A DNA stretch of 64,000 bases from assembly GCA_024229515.1 (NCBI GenBank), contig JAAESI010000242.1, forward strand, positions 62,001 to 126,000. Reading direction: 5' to 3'. The position numbers and the translations under genes are program-made. Each line of letters starts with the position of its first letter. Position 1 is the stretch's first letter. Of the stretch, positions 21,205-30,922 are shown piece after piece. The DNA comes from Pseudomonadota bacterium. GTDB lineage: Bacteria; Myxococcota_A; UBA796; UBA9615. The notes below the pieces were generated by a model that did not search any database, had not been told where the DNA came from, and saw only the letters and a list, made by a program, of their open reading frames with translations.

Positions 21205-22626
21205 ATGACTCGATCGAGTTTCTCTGTTGCCCTGATCGCCGCCCTGGCGATGACCGCTGGACTGCTCATCGGCCCGTCCGAGGCCGATGCGCATCGCACC
21301 GTCACGCTCTACGAGTATTGGGGCGAGCACCCCGTGCCCGACCAGTACGGCGACTGGTGCGACGACCGCGATCTGCACGTGCACACGTACCGGCTCGACC
21401 CGGACGAGTACGCGGTCTACGAGGATGACGGCGTCATCTACTTCGTCGGCGATCCCAGCTTCTATCACTGGGAGGGGCCGACCAATTGGTACTACGACCC
21501 CCACCCGATCCACCACATGAGCGGCCACTGGTGCGTGCTCGAGGGTCCCCACGCCCACCACTGGGCGCACAGCCACTACCGACCCCACGGCCACCGGGAG
21601 CACTGGGTCACCCACGACGGCTACTGGTACTGGTCCGGCGGGTACGATGACTGGTTCTACTGGTCCTGGACGACGTGGCACGCCTCGCACTGGAGCATCC
21701 ACTACCGCTGGGTCTCGCACCACTACCACCACCACCCGACCTACATCTACGTCGACCGCGACCGCGCTCGACCGGGCTACTCCGGCCGTCACCGCCACTA
21801 CACCGAGCACCGACGGACCACGTCGGACCAGGCCCGCCCGCGCCGCCCCGAGGGCCGCTCCGGTACGTCCGGCCGCTCCGACGGCCGCTACACCGGCTCC
21901 CGCGGCGACGGCGGCAGCAGCAGCAGTGAAGGCCGCTCGCACAGCTCCGACAAGGGCGGGGCCAGCAGCCGCACCCGTTCCTACGAACGCTCCAGCACCG
22001 AGCCGGATTCCGGCTACGGCAGCGGCGGACGATCCGGCTCCTCGGGAACCTCGGGCCGCTCGGGCTCGGCGACGGAGAAGCGGAGCTACGACGGCAGCGG
22101 CAGCAGCAGCAGCAGCGAACGGGACAGCACCCGCTACGAGCGGCCGTCCGATTCGTCCAGCAGCCGCAGCGGCTCCAGCTACGAACGCAAGGACTCTGGC
22201 TCGTCGTCGTCCTCCAGCAGCAGCCGGGGCGGCAGCACCTACGAGCGCAAGCCGTCGGGCTCGTCCTCATCCTCCAGCAGCAGCCGCGGCAGCGGCAGCT
22301 CGAGCGGCAGCTACGGGCGGTCCTCCGGCTCCAGCACCCGCAGCAGCGGCAGCTCCGGCTCCAGCCGGTCCTCCGGAAGCAGCAGCTCCAGCCGGTCCTC
22401 CGGCGGCAGCAGCCGCAGCAGTGGCAGCTACGGGCGGTCCTCCGGCAGCTCGGGCAAGTCCTCGGGCAACGGCAGCAGCTCCAGCTCCTCCAGCTCGAGC
22501 GACTCCAGCAGCAGCTCCAGTTCCAAGTCCAAGACGACCCGTGGCAGCAGCAGAAGCCGGGGCAGCAGCAGCAAGAGCAAGGGGTCCAGCAAGGACCGCG
22601 GCGACAGCTCCAAGAAGAAGCGTTGA
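21205..22626 (+). CDS. Secreted His/Trp/Tyr-rich protein with long Ser/Gly/Arg tail
   Basis: 473 residues. A clear signal peptide (MTRSSFSVALIAALAMTAGLL, cleavage near ADA-HRT) precedes an aromatic/His-dense region (about residues 30-190) with stretches such as HHYHHHP and WYWSGGYDDWFYW. The last 280 residues are almost only Ser, Gly, Arg and Lys, including two copies of a 20-residue unit starting YERK. Its ATG follows GGGAG. It ends in KKKR and overlaps the next gene as TTGA. The family is not recognised. The composition suggests an extracellular or periplasmic protein that could bind metal, polyanions or the cell wall; this is inference. Confidence 0.7.
   Translation: MTRSSFSVALIAALAMTAGLLIGPSEADAHRTVTLYEYWGEHPVPDQYGDWCDDRDLHVHTYRLDPDEYAVYEDDGVIYFVGDPSFYHWEGPTNWYYDPHPIHHMSGHWCVLEGPHAHHWAHSHYRPHGHREHWVTHDGYWYWSGGYDDWFYWSWTTWHASHWSIHYRWVSHHYHHHPTYIYVDRDRARPGYSGRHRHYTEHRRTTSDQARPRRPEGRSGTSGRSDGRYTGSRGDGGSSSSEGRSHSSDKGGASSRTRSYERSSTEPDSGYGSGGRSGSSGTSGRSGSATEKRSYDGSGSSSSSERDSTRYERPSDSSSSRSGSSYERKDSGSSSSSSSSRGGSTYERKPSGSSSSSSSSRGSGSSSGSYGRSSGSSTRSSGSSGSSRSSGSSSSSRSSGGSSRSSGSYGRSSGSSGKSSGNGSSSSSSSSSDSSSSSSSKSKTTRGSSRSRGSSSKSKGSSKDRGDSSKKKR
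22180..22299 (+). repeat. Two tandem 60-bp units in the Ser-rich tail
   Basis: Units starting at TAC 22180 and TAC 22240 each encode YERK-x-SGSSSSSSSSRGG/S-like 20-mers, with mostly conserved bases. Partial, more diverged copies flank them. Such repeats expand and contract by slippage. Confidence 0.65.
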
Positions 22627-24938
22627 TCCGACCCGCGATTGTTCTCGCCATCGTCCTGCGTGGGTGCACCCCCGCGCTCGAAGAAGACGTGGGCGCGGAC
22701 GACGCGGACCCCGCTGCCGGGCAGTCGACCACCGAGATCGAGACCGACCCCCCGGAGCCTCCGGGACCACCCACCATCGCCGCCGTCGACCTGGGCCCGT
22801 TCCCCCAGGACGACCCCCGCGCCGCCTCCGCGGCCGCCTACCGGGAGGCGATGACGGCCCTGGAAGGGGGCGAACTGGAGACCGCCGCAGCCCGCCTGGA
22901 GATCGCCGTCCCCGGCGGCTTCGCCCCGGATCTGGTCGCCTTCCGGCGCGGCGACGTGCTGCGCAAGCTCGATCGCGGCGCGGAGGCGGAAGCGGCGTAC
23001 GCGACCGTGACCCCGGACTCCCGTCTGTTCCTCGAAGCGTCGCTCGCGCGCGCCGGCCTCGCCCAGGAGGAGGGACGCCCCAACGGGGTCCTGCGGCTTC
23101 TGGCGGACCTGCCCGAGGACGCAAGCGCCTCCGTTTCGGTGCGGGCGGACGTGCTCCGCGCCAAGGCACTGCGAGCGCGCGCCGCCGAGGGCGATGACGC
23201 CGAGGCCTACCGCGTGTGCGTGCGGATCTGGCGAACCGAGGGCCGTGACGGGATCGCCGCGGCGGAGGCGCGCGCGTGCATGGACGCGCTGGAGAGCAAG
23301 GTGCCGGCGGAGGTGAAGCCGGATCTGGCCGATCGGGTCAGCCGCGCCGCCGCGATGGCGTCCGTGGGCGCCAAGGACGACGTGATCGCGCTGCTGGGCC
23401 CCGACGAGGACGCGCTCCCCCTGGCCGAGCCCGAGGTCGCCTGCACCGGCCACTACGAGCTGGGGCGAGCCCGCCACAAGAAGCGCCGCTACACCGACGC
23501 CGTCGCGCCTTTGACCGCCGCCGCCGAGGACTGCCCCGAGGGCGAGACCCGGATCAAGGCGCACTACCTGCTGTCCCAGGCCCTCGCCCGCAGCGGGAGC
23601 AAGACCGAGGCGATCGCGTCGTGGACCAGCCTCGCGGACCGCTACCCCGAGCATTCGTACGCCGACGACGGCCTCGTGAACGCCGGTCGGCTGTACGCCG
23701 GGCTGGGGAACATGGACGAGGCCCGCCAGTCGTTCCAGGCGGCCTCGGACCGCTTCCCCGCCGGCGACATGGTCGGTGCCGGGATGTGGGACGCGGCGTG
23801 GGAAGCGCTGCGGGCCGGACGCACCGATGAGGCGATCCCCTGGCTGGAGCTGCAAGCCGCCGGGAGCACCCGCGGAGCCAACCGCGGCCGGGTCTTGCAG
23901 GGCACCTACTGGCTCGCCCGCGCCCACCTCGACGCCGCCGAGGACGAGCCCAGCAAGGCGATCGCGCTGGACGAGTTGGAAGCCATCGCGCGCACCGAGC
24001 CGATGCACTGGTACGGCGTCATCTCCTTGTGGAAGCTGGCCGAGGAGGACGCCGAGCGCGCCCGCTCGGTCGCGCTCGCGACCCGGACCCAGCTGGACGG
24101 CCTGAAGGACGCGGTCGTCGAGCCCGAGGCGTTCGTGGTCGAGCAGGAGTTCCTCGACACCCCCGGGACCGTCGCCGCCATCGAGCTGCTGCGCGGCGGC
24201 CTCAACGACGAGGCGGTGGTCGAGCTCAAGCGCGCCCTCGGTCCCAAGCCCCACAAGCGGTGGGACCGCGACACGATGCTGCTCGCCTCTCACCTGTACG
24301 AGCTCGCCGACGACCCGTACCAGAGCCACTACCTGCTTCGGCTCGCGTTCCGCGAGGAGTGGCCGGAGCGGACCGAGGAGAACCACGCGCTGCTCATGCA
24401 CGCCTACCCGCTGGCCTTCCACGAGCCTCTGGTGGAGGTGACGAAGGACTACGAGTGGCCCTCGATGACGTTCCAGGGGCTCGTCCGCGAGGAGAGCGCC
24501 TTCTCCCCCAGCATCAAGTCGTGGGTCGGCGCGATGGGGCTGTCGCAGCTGATGTGGCCGACGGCGCAGGAGACCGCCCGCAAGATGGGGCTGCGGCTGC
24601 GGTCGCGCTCGGAGTTGAGCGATCCCCAGCTCAACCTGCAGATCGGGTCGACCTACTTCCAGGGACTGTTCAAGCGCTGGGGCGGCCACATCCCGCTGGC
24701 GGTGGCGTCGTACAACGCCGGGCCCGGGGCGGTGAACAAGTGGAAGGGCAAGCGCGGCACCATGGAGCTTGATGGCTTCGTGGAGACGATCCCCTACAAG
24801 GAGACCCGGCTGTACGTGAAGCGGGTGACCTCCTCCTGGCAGATTTATCACGCGCTGTACGGCGACGGATTCCCCTACGTGCCGCTGCGCACGGGCGTCG
24901 TCAACGACGAGGTCGACGGCGCGGATCCGACCCTCTAG
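22623..24938 (+). CDS. Lytic transglycosylase lipoprotein with TPR-like superhelix (Slt type)
   Basis: Cleaves peptidoglycan glycan strands to 1,6-anhydromuropeptides. The 771-residue protein has a lipobox VLRGC (Cys15), an acidic low-complexity linker, about 500 residues of helical repeats, and a C-terminal goose-lysozyme-like domain. This domain has the catalytic Glu in VREESAFSP (near residue 622), GAMGLSQLMWPTA and VASYNAGPG, all Slt/MltE family motifs. The start is TTG, whose TTGA overlaps the stop of the upstream Ser-rich gene. This coupling hints at a shared wall-associated job. Its own TAG stop shares the CTAG palindrome with the stop of the convergent lipoprotein gene. Confidence 0.9.
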   Translation: MIRPAIVLAIVLRGCTPALEEDVGADDADPAAGQSTTEIETDPPEPPGPPTIAAVDLGPFPQDDPRAASAAAYREAMTALEGGELETAAARLEIAVPGGFAPDLVAFRRGDVLRKLDRGAEAEAAYATVTPDSRLFLEASLARAGLAQEEGRPNGVLRLLADLPEDASASVSVRADVLRAKALRARAAEGDDAEAYRVCVRIWRTEGRDGIAAAEARACMDALESKVPAEVKPDLADRVSRAAAMASVGAKDDVIALLGPDEDALPLAEPEVACTGHYELGRARHKKRRYTDAVAPLTAAAEDCPEGETRIKAHYLLSQALARSGSKTEAIASWTSLADRYPEHSYADDGLVNAGRLYAGLGNMDEARQSFQAASDRFPAGDMVGAGMWDAAWEALRAGRTDEAIPWLELQAAGSTRGANRGRVLQGTYWLARAHLDAAEDEPSKAIALDELEAIARTEPMHWYGVISLWKLAEEDAERARSVALATRTQLDGLKDAVVEPEAFVVEQEFLDTPGTVAAIELLRGGLNDEAVVELKRALGPKPHKRWDRDTMLLASHLYELADDPYQSHYLLRLAFREEWPERTEENHALLMHAYPLAFHEPLVEVTKDYEWPSMTFQGLVREESAFSPSIKSWVGAMGLSQLMWPTAQETARKMGLRLRSRSELSDPQLNLQIGSTYFQGLFKRWGGHIPLAVASYNAGPGAVNKWKGKRGTMELDGFVETIPYKETRLYVKRVTSSWQIYHALYGDGFPYVPLRTGVVNDEVDGADPTL

Positions 24939-25363
24939 AGCCCGCGCACGGGATCGCTGCCGTCGACCACCGCAACGAACGAGGTCGGCGAGATCGCGTC
25001 CCCCCGGTTGCTCGCGTAGACCCGCCCGTCGGCGGCGATCGCGAGGTGCTGGCAGCGCGGGTACTGCTGCGATCCGTCGCTGAGCGCGATCGCATCCAGG
25101 AACTGCAGATCCGCGGGATCGCTGGCGTCCCAGACGTTGAGGCCGCGCACGCCGCTGCAGTACCAGACGCGATCCCCGTCGACTTCGAGGTCGCCCAACT
25201 CGGAGAAACTGGGGCCGTCGTAGCGGTCCAGCACCACCGCGGGGTCGGTCCAGGCGGCCGCCCGCGACGCCATCTGGGGGTCCGTGCCGCAGGTGGACCC
25301 CGGCTCCTTGCTGCACCCGATCAGGGCAACGGCGGCGGCGGCGAGGGGCAGGTGTAATCGCAT
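24935..25363 (-). CDS. LVIVD-repeat lipoprotein, truncated
   Basis: 142 residues with signal peptide and lipobox LIGC (Cys17). The mature part has one full LVIVD-like beta-propeller blade (ELGDLEVDGDRVWYCSG, then GLNVWDASDP) and the beginning of a second that stops at VVDGSDPVRGL. LVIVD lipoproteins usually have several blades and hundreds of residues, so this looks cut off. The stop lies exactly on the stop of the convergent transglycosylase gene (CTAG). It is either a decayed gene or a deletion product. An earlier in-frame start at 25390 is possible. Confidence 0.6.
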   Translation of the reverse strand: MRLHLPLAAAAVALIGCSKEPGSTCGTDPQMASRAAAWTDPAVVLDRYDGPSFSELGDLEVDGDRVWYCSGVRGLNVWDASDPADLQFLDAIALSDGSQQYPRCQHLAIAADGRVYASNRGDAISPTSFVAVVDGSDPVRGL

Positions 25364-25441
25364 CGGATACGTTTCGGACGCCGGGAGCACGGGTTTGTTA
25401 CCCGCAGAGGGGAGCCGTTGATCTAGGCTTCAGGTGCTCCC

Positions 25442-26677
25442 TTGCCCCGCCTCCTCCCAGCGCTCGTTCTCCTCACCGCCGTGGGCTGCGGCAGCGAGTA
25501 CACCATCGTGACGGATCTCCCCGAGGATCCCAGCGAGGACGAGGCAGCCCCCCCCTGGGACGATCAGGCCGACGGCTCGCCCTGGGATTCGGTCGACGCG
25601 GGCACCGTTCCCGAGCAGTTCTTCGGCGTCGCGTGGCGCCCCCTGGAGGCCGACGGCGACGGCTGGCTCCCCGGTGGCCTGCGCTACGACGTCATCGACA
25701 CCGAGGGCGACATCGCCGTCTCCTTCGACTGGCCCACCGACACCGCGGGCCTGTTCCACCTCGGCCTGCAGCCCGCCGGTCCGGGCCGCTTCCTCGTCGT
25801 CGCGCGGCTCCCCGACGGAGGCCCCGAGCCCGACCCCTACGAGCGGCGCGTCTGGCTCGCTGACGCCGCCACGGGCGAGGTTCGCGAGATCCTGCGCCTC
25901 GGCTGGGAAGGCACGCTGACCCTCCCCCAGACCGGCGAAGTCATCGACCTGGGGTTCCGCACCACCACGCTGCGGGTCGCGGCCGACCCCCTGTGGCCCG
26001 AGCGGCTGTACGTGCTCCCCGACCGGTACCTCGAGGGCTACGGCTCCGTCGCCACGTCGCTGTACTCCTTCGATTGGGCGACGCCCGATCAGGTGGTCCG
26101 GGTCTGGGGCGCGGACGAGTGGCTCCCGGCCGAGTTCGCGGAAGAGCCGACCCGGTTCCCCTGGAGCTTCGAGTCGACCTACGACGGCCAGCGCACCCGG
26201 TTGGCGATCGGCGTCGACGGGGCCGACCCGGAGGAGGCGACCACGAGCCGCTTCTACACCTGGGCTCCCGCCTCCTCCGAGATCGCCTGGTCGCTGGACG
26301 TGACCGGCCTGGCGGTGCGCGCGGACGCGGCCTTCGAGCCCGACGGCGGAGGCGCCACCCACGGCACGGCCCTGTTCCAGCGCGGTGGCGAATCGGTGAC
26401 CTGCGCGCCCGGCACCTTCACGCTGCGGCGCACCTCGGCCCAGCTCGACGTCGCGGGCGCGCCCTGGATCGAGTGCGCCTGGTCCGGTCCCCTGCTGGAC
26501 GCCACCGAGCCGACGTTCGCCTACTTCGGCACCGCGTTCGAGTCCGAGGTGCCCAGCCACGAGTTGCTAATCTCGCACGAAGGCAAGGACGTCTGGAGCA
26601 TCGACCGGTTCCGCGACGGCATCACGCCGCGGCCGTTCCTGCTGCGCCAGGTCGTGCGCCTGGACCTCAGCCTCTGA
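25442..26677 (+). CDS. Putative lipoprotein, unknown family
   Basis: 411 residues starting at TTG, with a signal peptide ending AVGC (Cys16) and an acidic linker after it. The body is beta-rich with patterns such as RRVWLADAATGEV and RLYVLPDRY, suggesting a propeller-like fold, but no named family is recognised. Its TGA overlaps the next frame's CTG as CTGA, and that next gene encodes a metalloprotease. Both are probably exported and co-expressed. Confidence 0.7.
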   Translation: MPRLLPALVLLTAVGCGSEYTIVTDLPEDPSEDEAAPPWDDQADGSPWDSVDAGTVPEQFFGVAWRPLEADGDGWLPGGLRYDVIDTEGDIAVSFDWPTDTAGLFHLGLQPAGPGRFLVVARLPDGGPEPDPYERRVWLADAATGEVREILRLGWEGTLTLPQTGEVIDLGFRTTTLRVAADPLWPERLYVLPDRYLEGYGSVATSLYSFDWATPDQVVRVWGADEWLPAEFAEEPTRFPWSFESTYDGQRTRLAIGVDGADPEEATTSRFYTWAPASSEIAWSLDVTGLAVRADAAFEPDGGGATHGTALFQRGGESVTCAPGTFTLRRTSAQLDVAGAPWIECAWSGPLLDATEPTFAYFGTAFESEVPSHELLISHEGKDVWSIDRFRDGITPRPFLLRQVVRLDLSL

Positions 26678-27867
26678 TCATCCCCCTGCTGCTGGGACCC
26701 GCCGCGGTCTGCCAGCCGCCCGCCGAGTACGTCGAAGCGCGGGGAGATGAGCGACCGAACTCCGACGCCTCGATCGTCTCCGACACCTACCCCCTGCGGG
26801 TGCACTACTCCACCGGGTACGAGGCTCAGGCCACCGCGACCCTGGAGGCGGCGGAGACCGCCTGGGCGGTGCAGGTGGACCAGCTCGGCTTCACCGCCCC
26901 CGTGCTCCCCGACGATGCCGCCGGACCGGATCTGGACCTGTACCTGGCGGAGCTCGATCCGTGGGAGGACTGGGCCTGGGCGCCCGACCAGGAGGACCAC
27001 GATCCCACCGGCGGGCGCAGCGCCGCCGCCGCCTACATCGCGTTCGATCGAGACGTGCCCGCCGAGTGGCTGGCGCCGTACGTGGTGCACGAGTTCAACC
27101 ACGTGCTGCAGTACGCCTACGACGTGCACGAGGCCGCGATCACGCCGTGGGAGGCGACCGCGGTGGCGGCCCAGAAGTGGACCCTCGGCGACGCCGCCAG
27201 CCTCTGGGACGCGGACGTGCCCGACTTCCAAGCGGTGCCGTGGGCGCCGGTGCTGGTGGGCGACAGCTACGCCCTCGCCGATCGGTACGGCATCGACGGC
27301 TTCTACGAGTACGGCGCGGGACTCTGGATCGTCGCCCTGGACGAGGAATTCGGCGACGGACAAGGCTCGATCGGCCCGCTCCTGTGGGAGGCCACGGCGC
27401 AGGAGGGTTCGGTCAACGAGCCCGACTTCGTCGACGCCGTGGCGGAGGTCGCGGGGGGCCTGGGGCCGGCGATGGACGCGATCGCCCGGGCCCGCATCGC
27501 GTGGGGAGATCTCCCGAGCAACCCCGGCCCCCCCATGATCACGGGCCAGGGCTTCTTCCAGAACGGCGAGGCCGTGGACATCAACGCACCCGACGAAGAG
27601 GTCTCGATCGTCGTGGAGGGCGGCTGGATGGCGGTCTCGCACCTGGGCCCGACCGGCTGGGACGGCGACGACGACCCCTGGGTCGAGCTGGACTACGACC
27701 TCATCCTCGACGACGACGTCCCGATCGATGACGGCCCCGGCGGCGACAGCGAGGAAGCGGCGTGCGCTTGTGCGACGACGGACCCAGCGTCGGGGTGGCT
27801 GCTCCTGCCCTACCTGGTCCTCTCCGCGGCGCGGCGCAGGCACTCGCGGTGCTCGTCCAGGGAGTGA
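26674..27867 (+). CDS. Exported HExxH metalloprotease-like protein with C-terminal anchor
   Basis: The product carries VVHEFNHVLQYAYDVHE, a zinc-binding HExxH with a downstream acidic residue, in a domain starting near YPLRVHY. The C-terminus has acidic tracts, CACA, a hydrophobic run (GWLLLPYLVLSA) and RRRH, a MYXO-CTERM-like tail similar to the gene at 3-596. No ATG, GTG or TTG lies near the domain start. The only fitting start is CTG at 26674, four-base overlap with the previous stop, giving a short hydrophobic N-terminus (LIIPLLLGPAAVC) as export signal. About 397 residues. The last 58 bases overlap the convergent PilZ-like gene. Family assignment within zincin proteases is open. Confidence 0.7.
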   Translation: MIIPLLLGPAAVCQPPAEYVEARGDERPNSDASIVSDTYPLRVHYSTGYEAQATATLEAAETAWAVQVDQLGFTAPVLPDDAAGPDLDLYLAELDPWEDWAWAPDQEDHDPTGGRSAAAAYIAFDRDVPAEWLAPYVVHEFNHVLQYAYDVHEAAITPWEATAVAAQKWTLGDAASLWDADVPDFQAVPWAPVLVGDSYALADRYGIDGFYEYGAGLWIVALDEEFGDGQGSIGPLLWEATAQEGSVNEPDFVDAVAEVAGGLGPAMDAIARARIAWGDLPSNPGPPMITGQGFFQNGEAVDINAPDEEVSIVVEGGWMAVSHLGPTGWDGDDDPWVELDYDLILDDDVPIDDGPGGDSEEAACACATTDPASGWLLLPYLVLSAARRRHSRCSSRE

Positions 27868-28568
27868 CCCCCGACGGGCGCGCCCAGCTCGAGGCCGTAC
27901 ATCACGTGCTCGGACCACTCCATCACCGCACGGACCCGCCCTGAGACGCGCGTGTGGAGCCCCAGCTCGGCGAGGCCGACGGTCACCTCGACCGTGCTCC
28001 CCGGGAGGAAGAAGATCGGGGAGCGAAGCGGCACCGAGAAGGCGAACGTACGGCGGCTCAGCTCGAGCAGGTGTCCCTGTCCGCGGCTCCGAGCACCGCC
28101 GCCGGGGGCGAGCCAGCCTTCGCAGAGCGTCAGCGCGGTTCCCGGTCCGTCGGACCCCAGCGGTGCGATCGCGATGCGTGCGGGGGGCAGCTCGTCCCGC
28201 TTGAGGCGGGTCTCGGTCTCCAGCAGCCGGTACGGGAGGCGGACGATCGCGGCCTCGACGGGGCCGGCCTCGCGCCCTTCGACGACCGCCACGGAGCCGA
28301 CGAAGCCGTCGTGGTGCCAGGGCTCGCCGTCGCGCACGCTCCAGAGCCGCACGGCGTCGCCGGCGCGCAGGTTGCGGACGATCCCGGAGGCGAGATCGAC
28401 GGGCTGAGCCACCGCGAGGCTCGGCCGAGGGCCCCCTTCGCGGAGGTCTACGTGGAAGGAGCGCCCCCAGAACCGCCGCCCGGGCAGCAGGACGCCGCAG
28501 GGAATGCCCTGCCGGCAGGCCCAGCGGAGCGTGTCCCGGTCGGACGCCTCAGGGATCCCCAGGTCCAT
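27810..28568 (-). CDS. PilZ/YcgR-like protein (tentative)
   Basis: 252 residues starting MDLGIPEASDR. It has two beta-rich halves. The first contains a YcgR_N-like arrangement (GVLLPGRRFWGRSF, DAVRLWSVRD). The second (about residues 150-240: FFLPGSTVEVTVGLAELG, TRVSGRVRAVM, YGLELG) resembles the end of PilZ barrels that sense cyclic-di-GMP. The classic RxxxR and DxSxxG motifs are not obvious, so binding is uncertain. Its 3' end overlaps the metalloprotease gene by 58 bases on the other strand. Divergent from the NSS transporter. Confidence 0.4.
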   Translation of the reverse strand: MDLGIPEASDRDTLRWACRQGIPCGVLLPGRRFWGRSFHVDLREGGPRPSLAVAQPVDLASGIVRNLRAGDAVRLWSVRDGEPWHHDGFVGSVAVVEGREAGPVEAAIVRLPYRLLETETRLKRDELPPARIAIAPLGSDGPGTALTLCEGWLAPGGGARSRGQGHLLELSRRTFAFSVPLRSPIFFLPGSTVEVTVGLAELGLHTRVSGRVRAVMEWSEHVMYGLELGAPVGGHSLDEHRECLRRAAERTR

Positions 28569-28641
28569 CGATCCAAGGGTAGCGGTCAGGGGGTTGGCCC
28601 GTGCTATTACGCCCCCGCACTGACGTTGGAGGAGACCCGAA

Positions 28642-29985
<1,344 letters not shown>

Positions 29986-30014
29986 ACGGGCGCGCTGCGC
30001 GGCGCTGATGCGCC

Positions 30015-30917
30015 TTACGTCCCAAACGTCGAAGGATGGTCCTCCCAGAAGCTCACTCCTTCCTTGATGACCCGCCTCCGAACCTCCTGAACTTTGTGTT
30101 CTTTCAACTCGATCACAAAGTACCCGGCAGCCCGATCCTCCAGCGGAGATCGCGCCGAAGTCGTGCCGCAGTTCAGCACCACGGTGGGCCCGCGATCGGT
30201 GCGCCAGCACTCGTGCTTGTGGCCGTGCAGGACCAGGTCCGGCGGCGCGCGATCGAAGCTCGCGAGCACGTCATCGACGTCCGTGAGGCAGTGCCCGGGC
30301 CGGTTGTACGGCGTGCCATCCCCCCACAGCGGCGGGTAGTGCATCAGGTAGACCACCTGCTGCCCAGCATCCCGGCTGCCCCGGACGAGCTCTTCGGCCT
30401 GCGCGATCGCCCCGTCCGCGTAGCGGCCCGAGGAGCGTAGGTGGGCGCGGCAGGGATCGGTCGCGATCACGTCGACGCCGCCGATCCGGAAGCGGGTCGG
30501 GTAGCCGCCGTCGCCGCCGACCCAGGCGCCAGCGTCGGGATCCCACGTGCCGCCTTCCATCCAGCGGGAGAAGTAGCGCTCCATCCGCGATTCGCGCACC
30601 GCGCCCCGGGTGTAGCGGTCGTGGTTCCCGGGGATCACCACCGAGGGCACGCTCTCCAGCAGCGGAGCAAACGCCTCCCGGGCGGCCTTGAACTCGTCGT
30701 CCGTGGACATCGCCGAGAGGTCGCCCGTCATCACGAACAGGTCCGGGCGGAAGTCGAGCGCGTCCGCCACCGCCTGGCGGACCACGTCGCTGGCATCGAA
30801 GTAACGCACGCGGCCGGCGACGTAGAGGTTCGCCAGCCCCAGCGCGCGCTTGCTCATCGCGCCCCGGATCGTCGGGGGCACGAAGAAGTGCACGTCGGTC
30901 ATGTGCACCACGCGCAT
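30015..30917 (-). CDS. Calcineurin-like metallophosphoesterase
   Basis: 300 residues with the full dimetal set: DVH (Asp8, His10), VMTGDLS, IPGNHD, LMHYPP and LHGHKHE. Cytoplasmic, no signal peptide. It resembles the 3',5'-cAMP phosphodiesterase/Icc-like subgroup of calcineurin-like phosphoesterases but the substrate is not determined. It is the last gene of the minus-strand run that includes RNase HI (five-base gap) and ends 29 bases from the convergent NSS transporter. Confidence 0.88.
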   Translation of the reverse strand: MRVVHMTDVHFFVPPTIRGAMSKRALGLANLYVAGRVRYFDASDVVRQAVADALDFRPDLFVMTGDLSAMSTDDEFKAAREAFAPLLESVPSVVIPGNHDRYTRGAVRESRMERYFSRWMEGGTWDPDAGAWVGGDGGYPTRFRIGGVDVIATDPCRAHLRSSGRYADGAIAQAEELVRGSRDAGQQVVYLMHYPPLWGDGTPYNRPGHCLTDVDDVLASFDRAPPDLVLHGHKHECWRTDRGPTVVLNCGTTSARSPLEDRAAGYFVIELKEHKVQEVRRRVIKEGVSFWEDHPSTFGT

Positions 30918-30922
30918 GGGGG

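Noticed and set aside
21900..22620. CRISPR-like or other regulatory DNA repeats in the Ser-codon tract
   Set aside because: The repetition is in-frame AGC/TCC Ser codons with no fixed spacers; it is protein low complexity.
22428..25316. 962-codon open frame on the minus strand
   Set aside because: Antisense to the Ser-rich and transglycosylase genes, both with clear family motifs in the plus frame.
29986..30014. Terminator between the NSS transporter and the phosphoesterase
   Set aside because: GC-rich self-complementary bases are present but there is no T-tract and several foldings compete.
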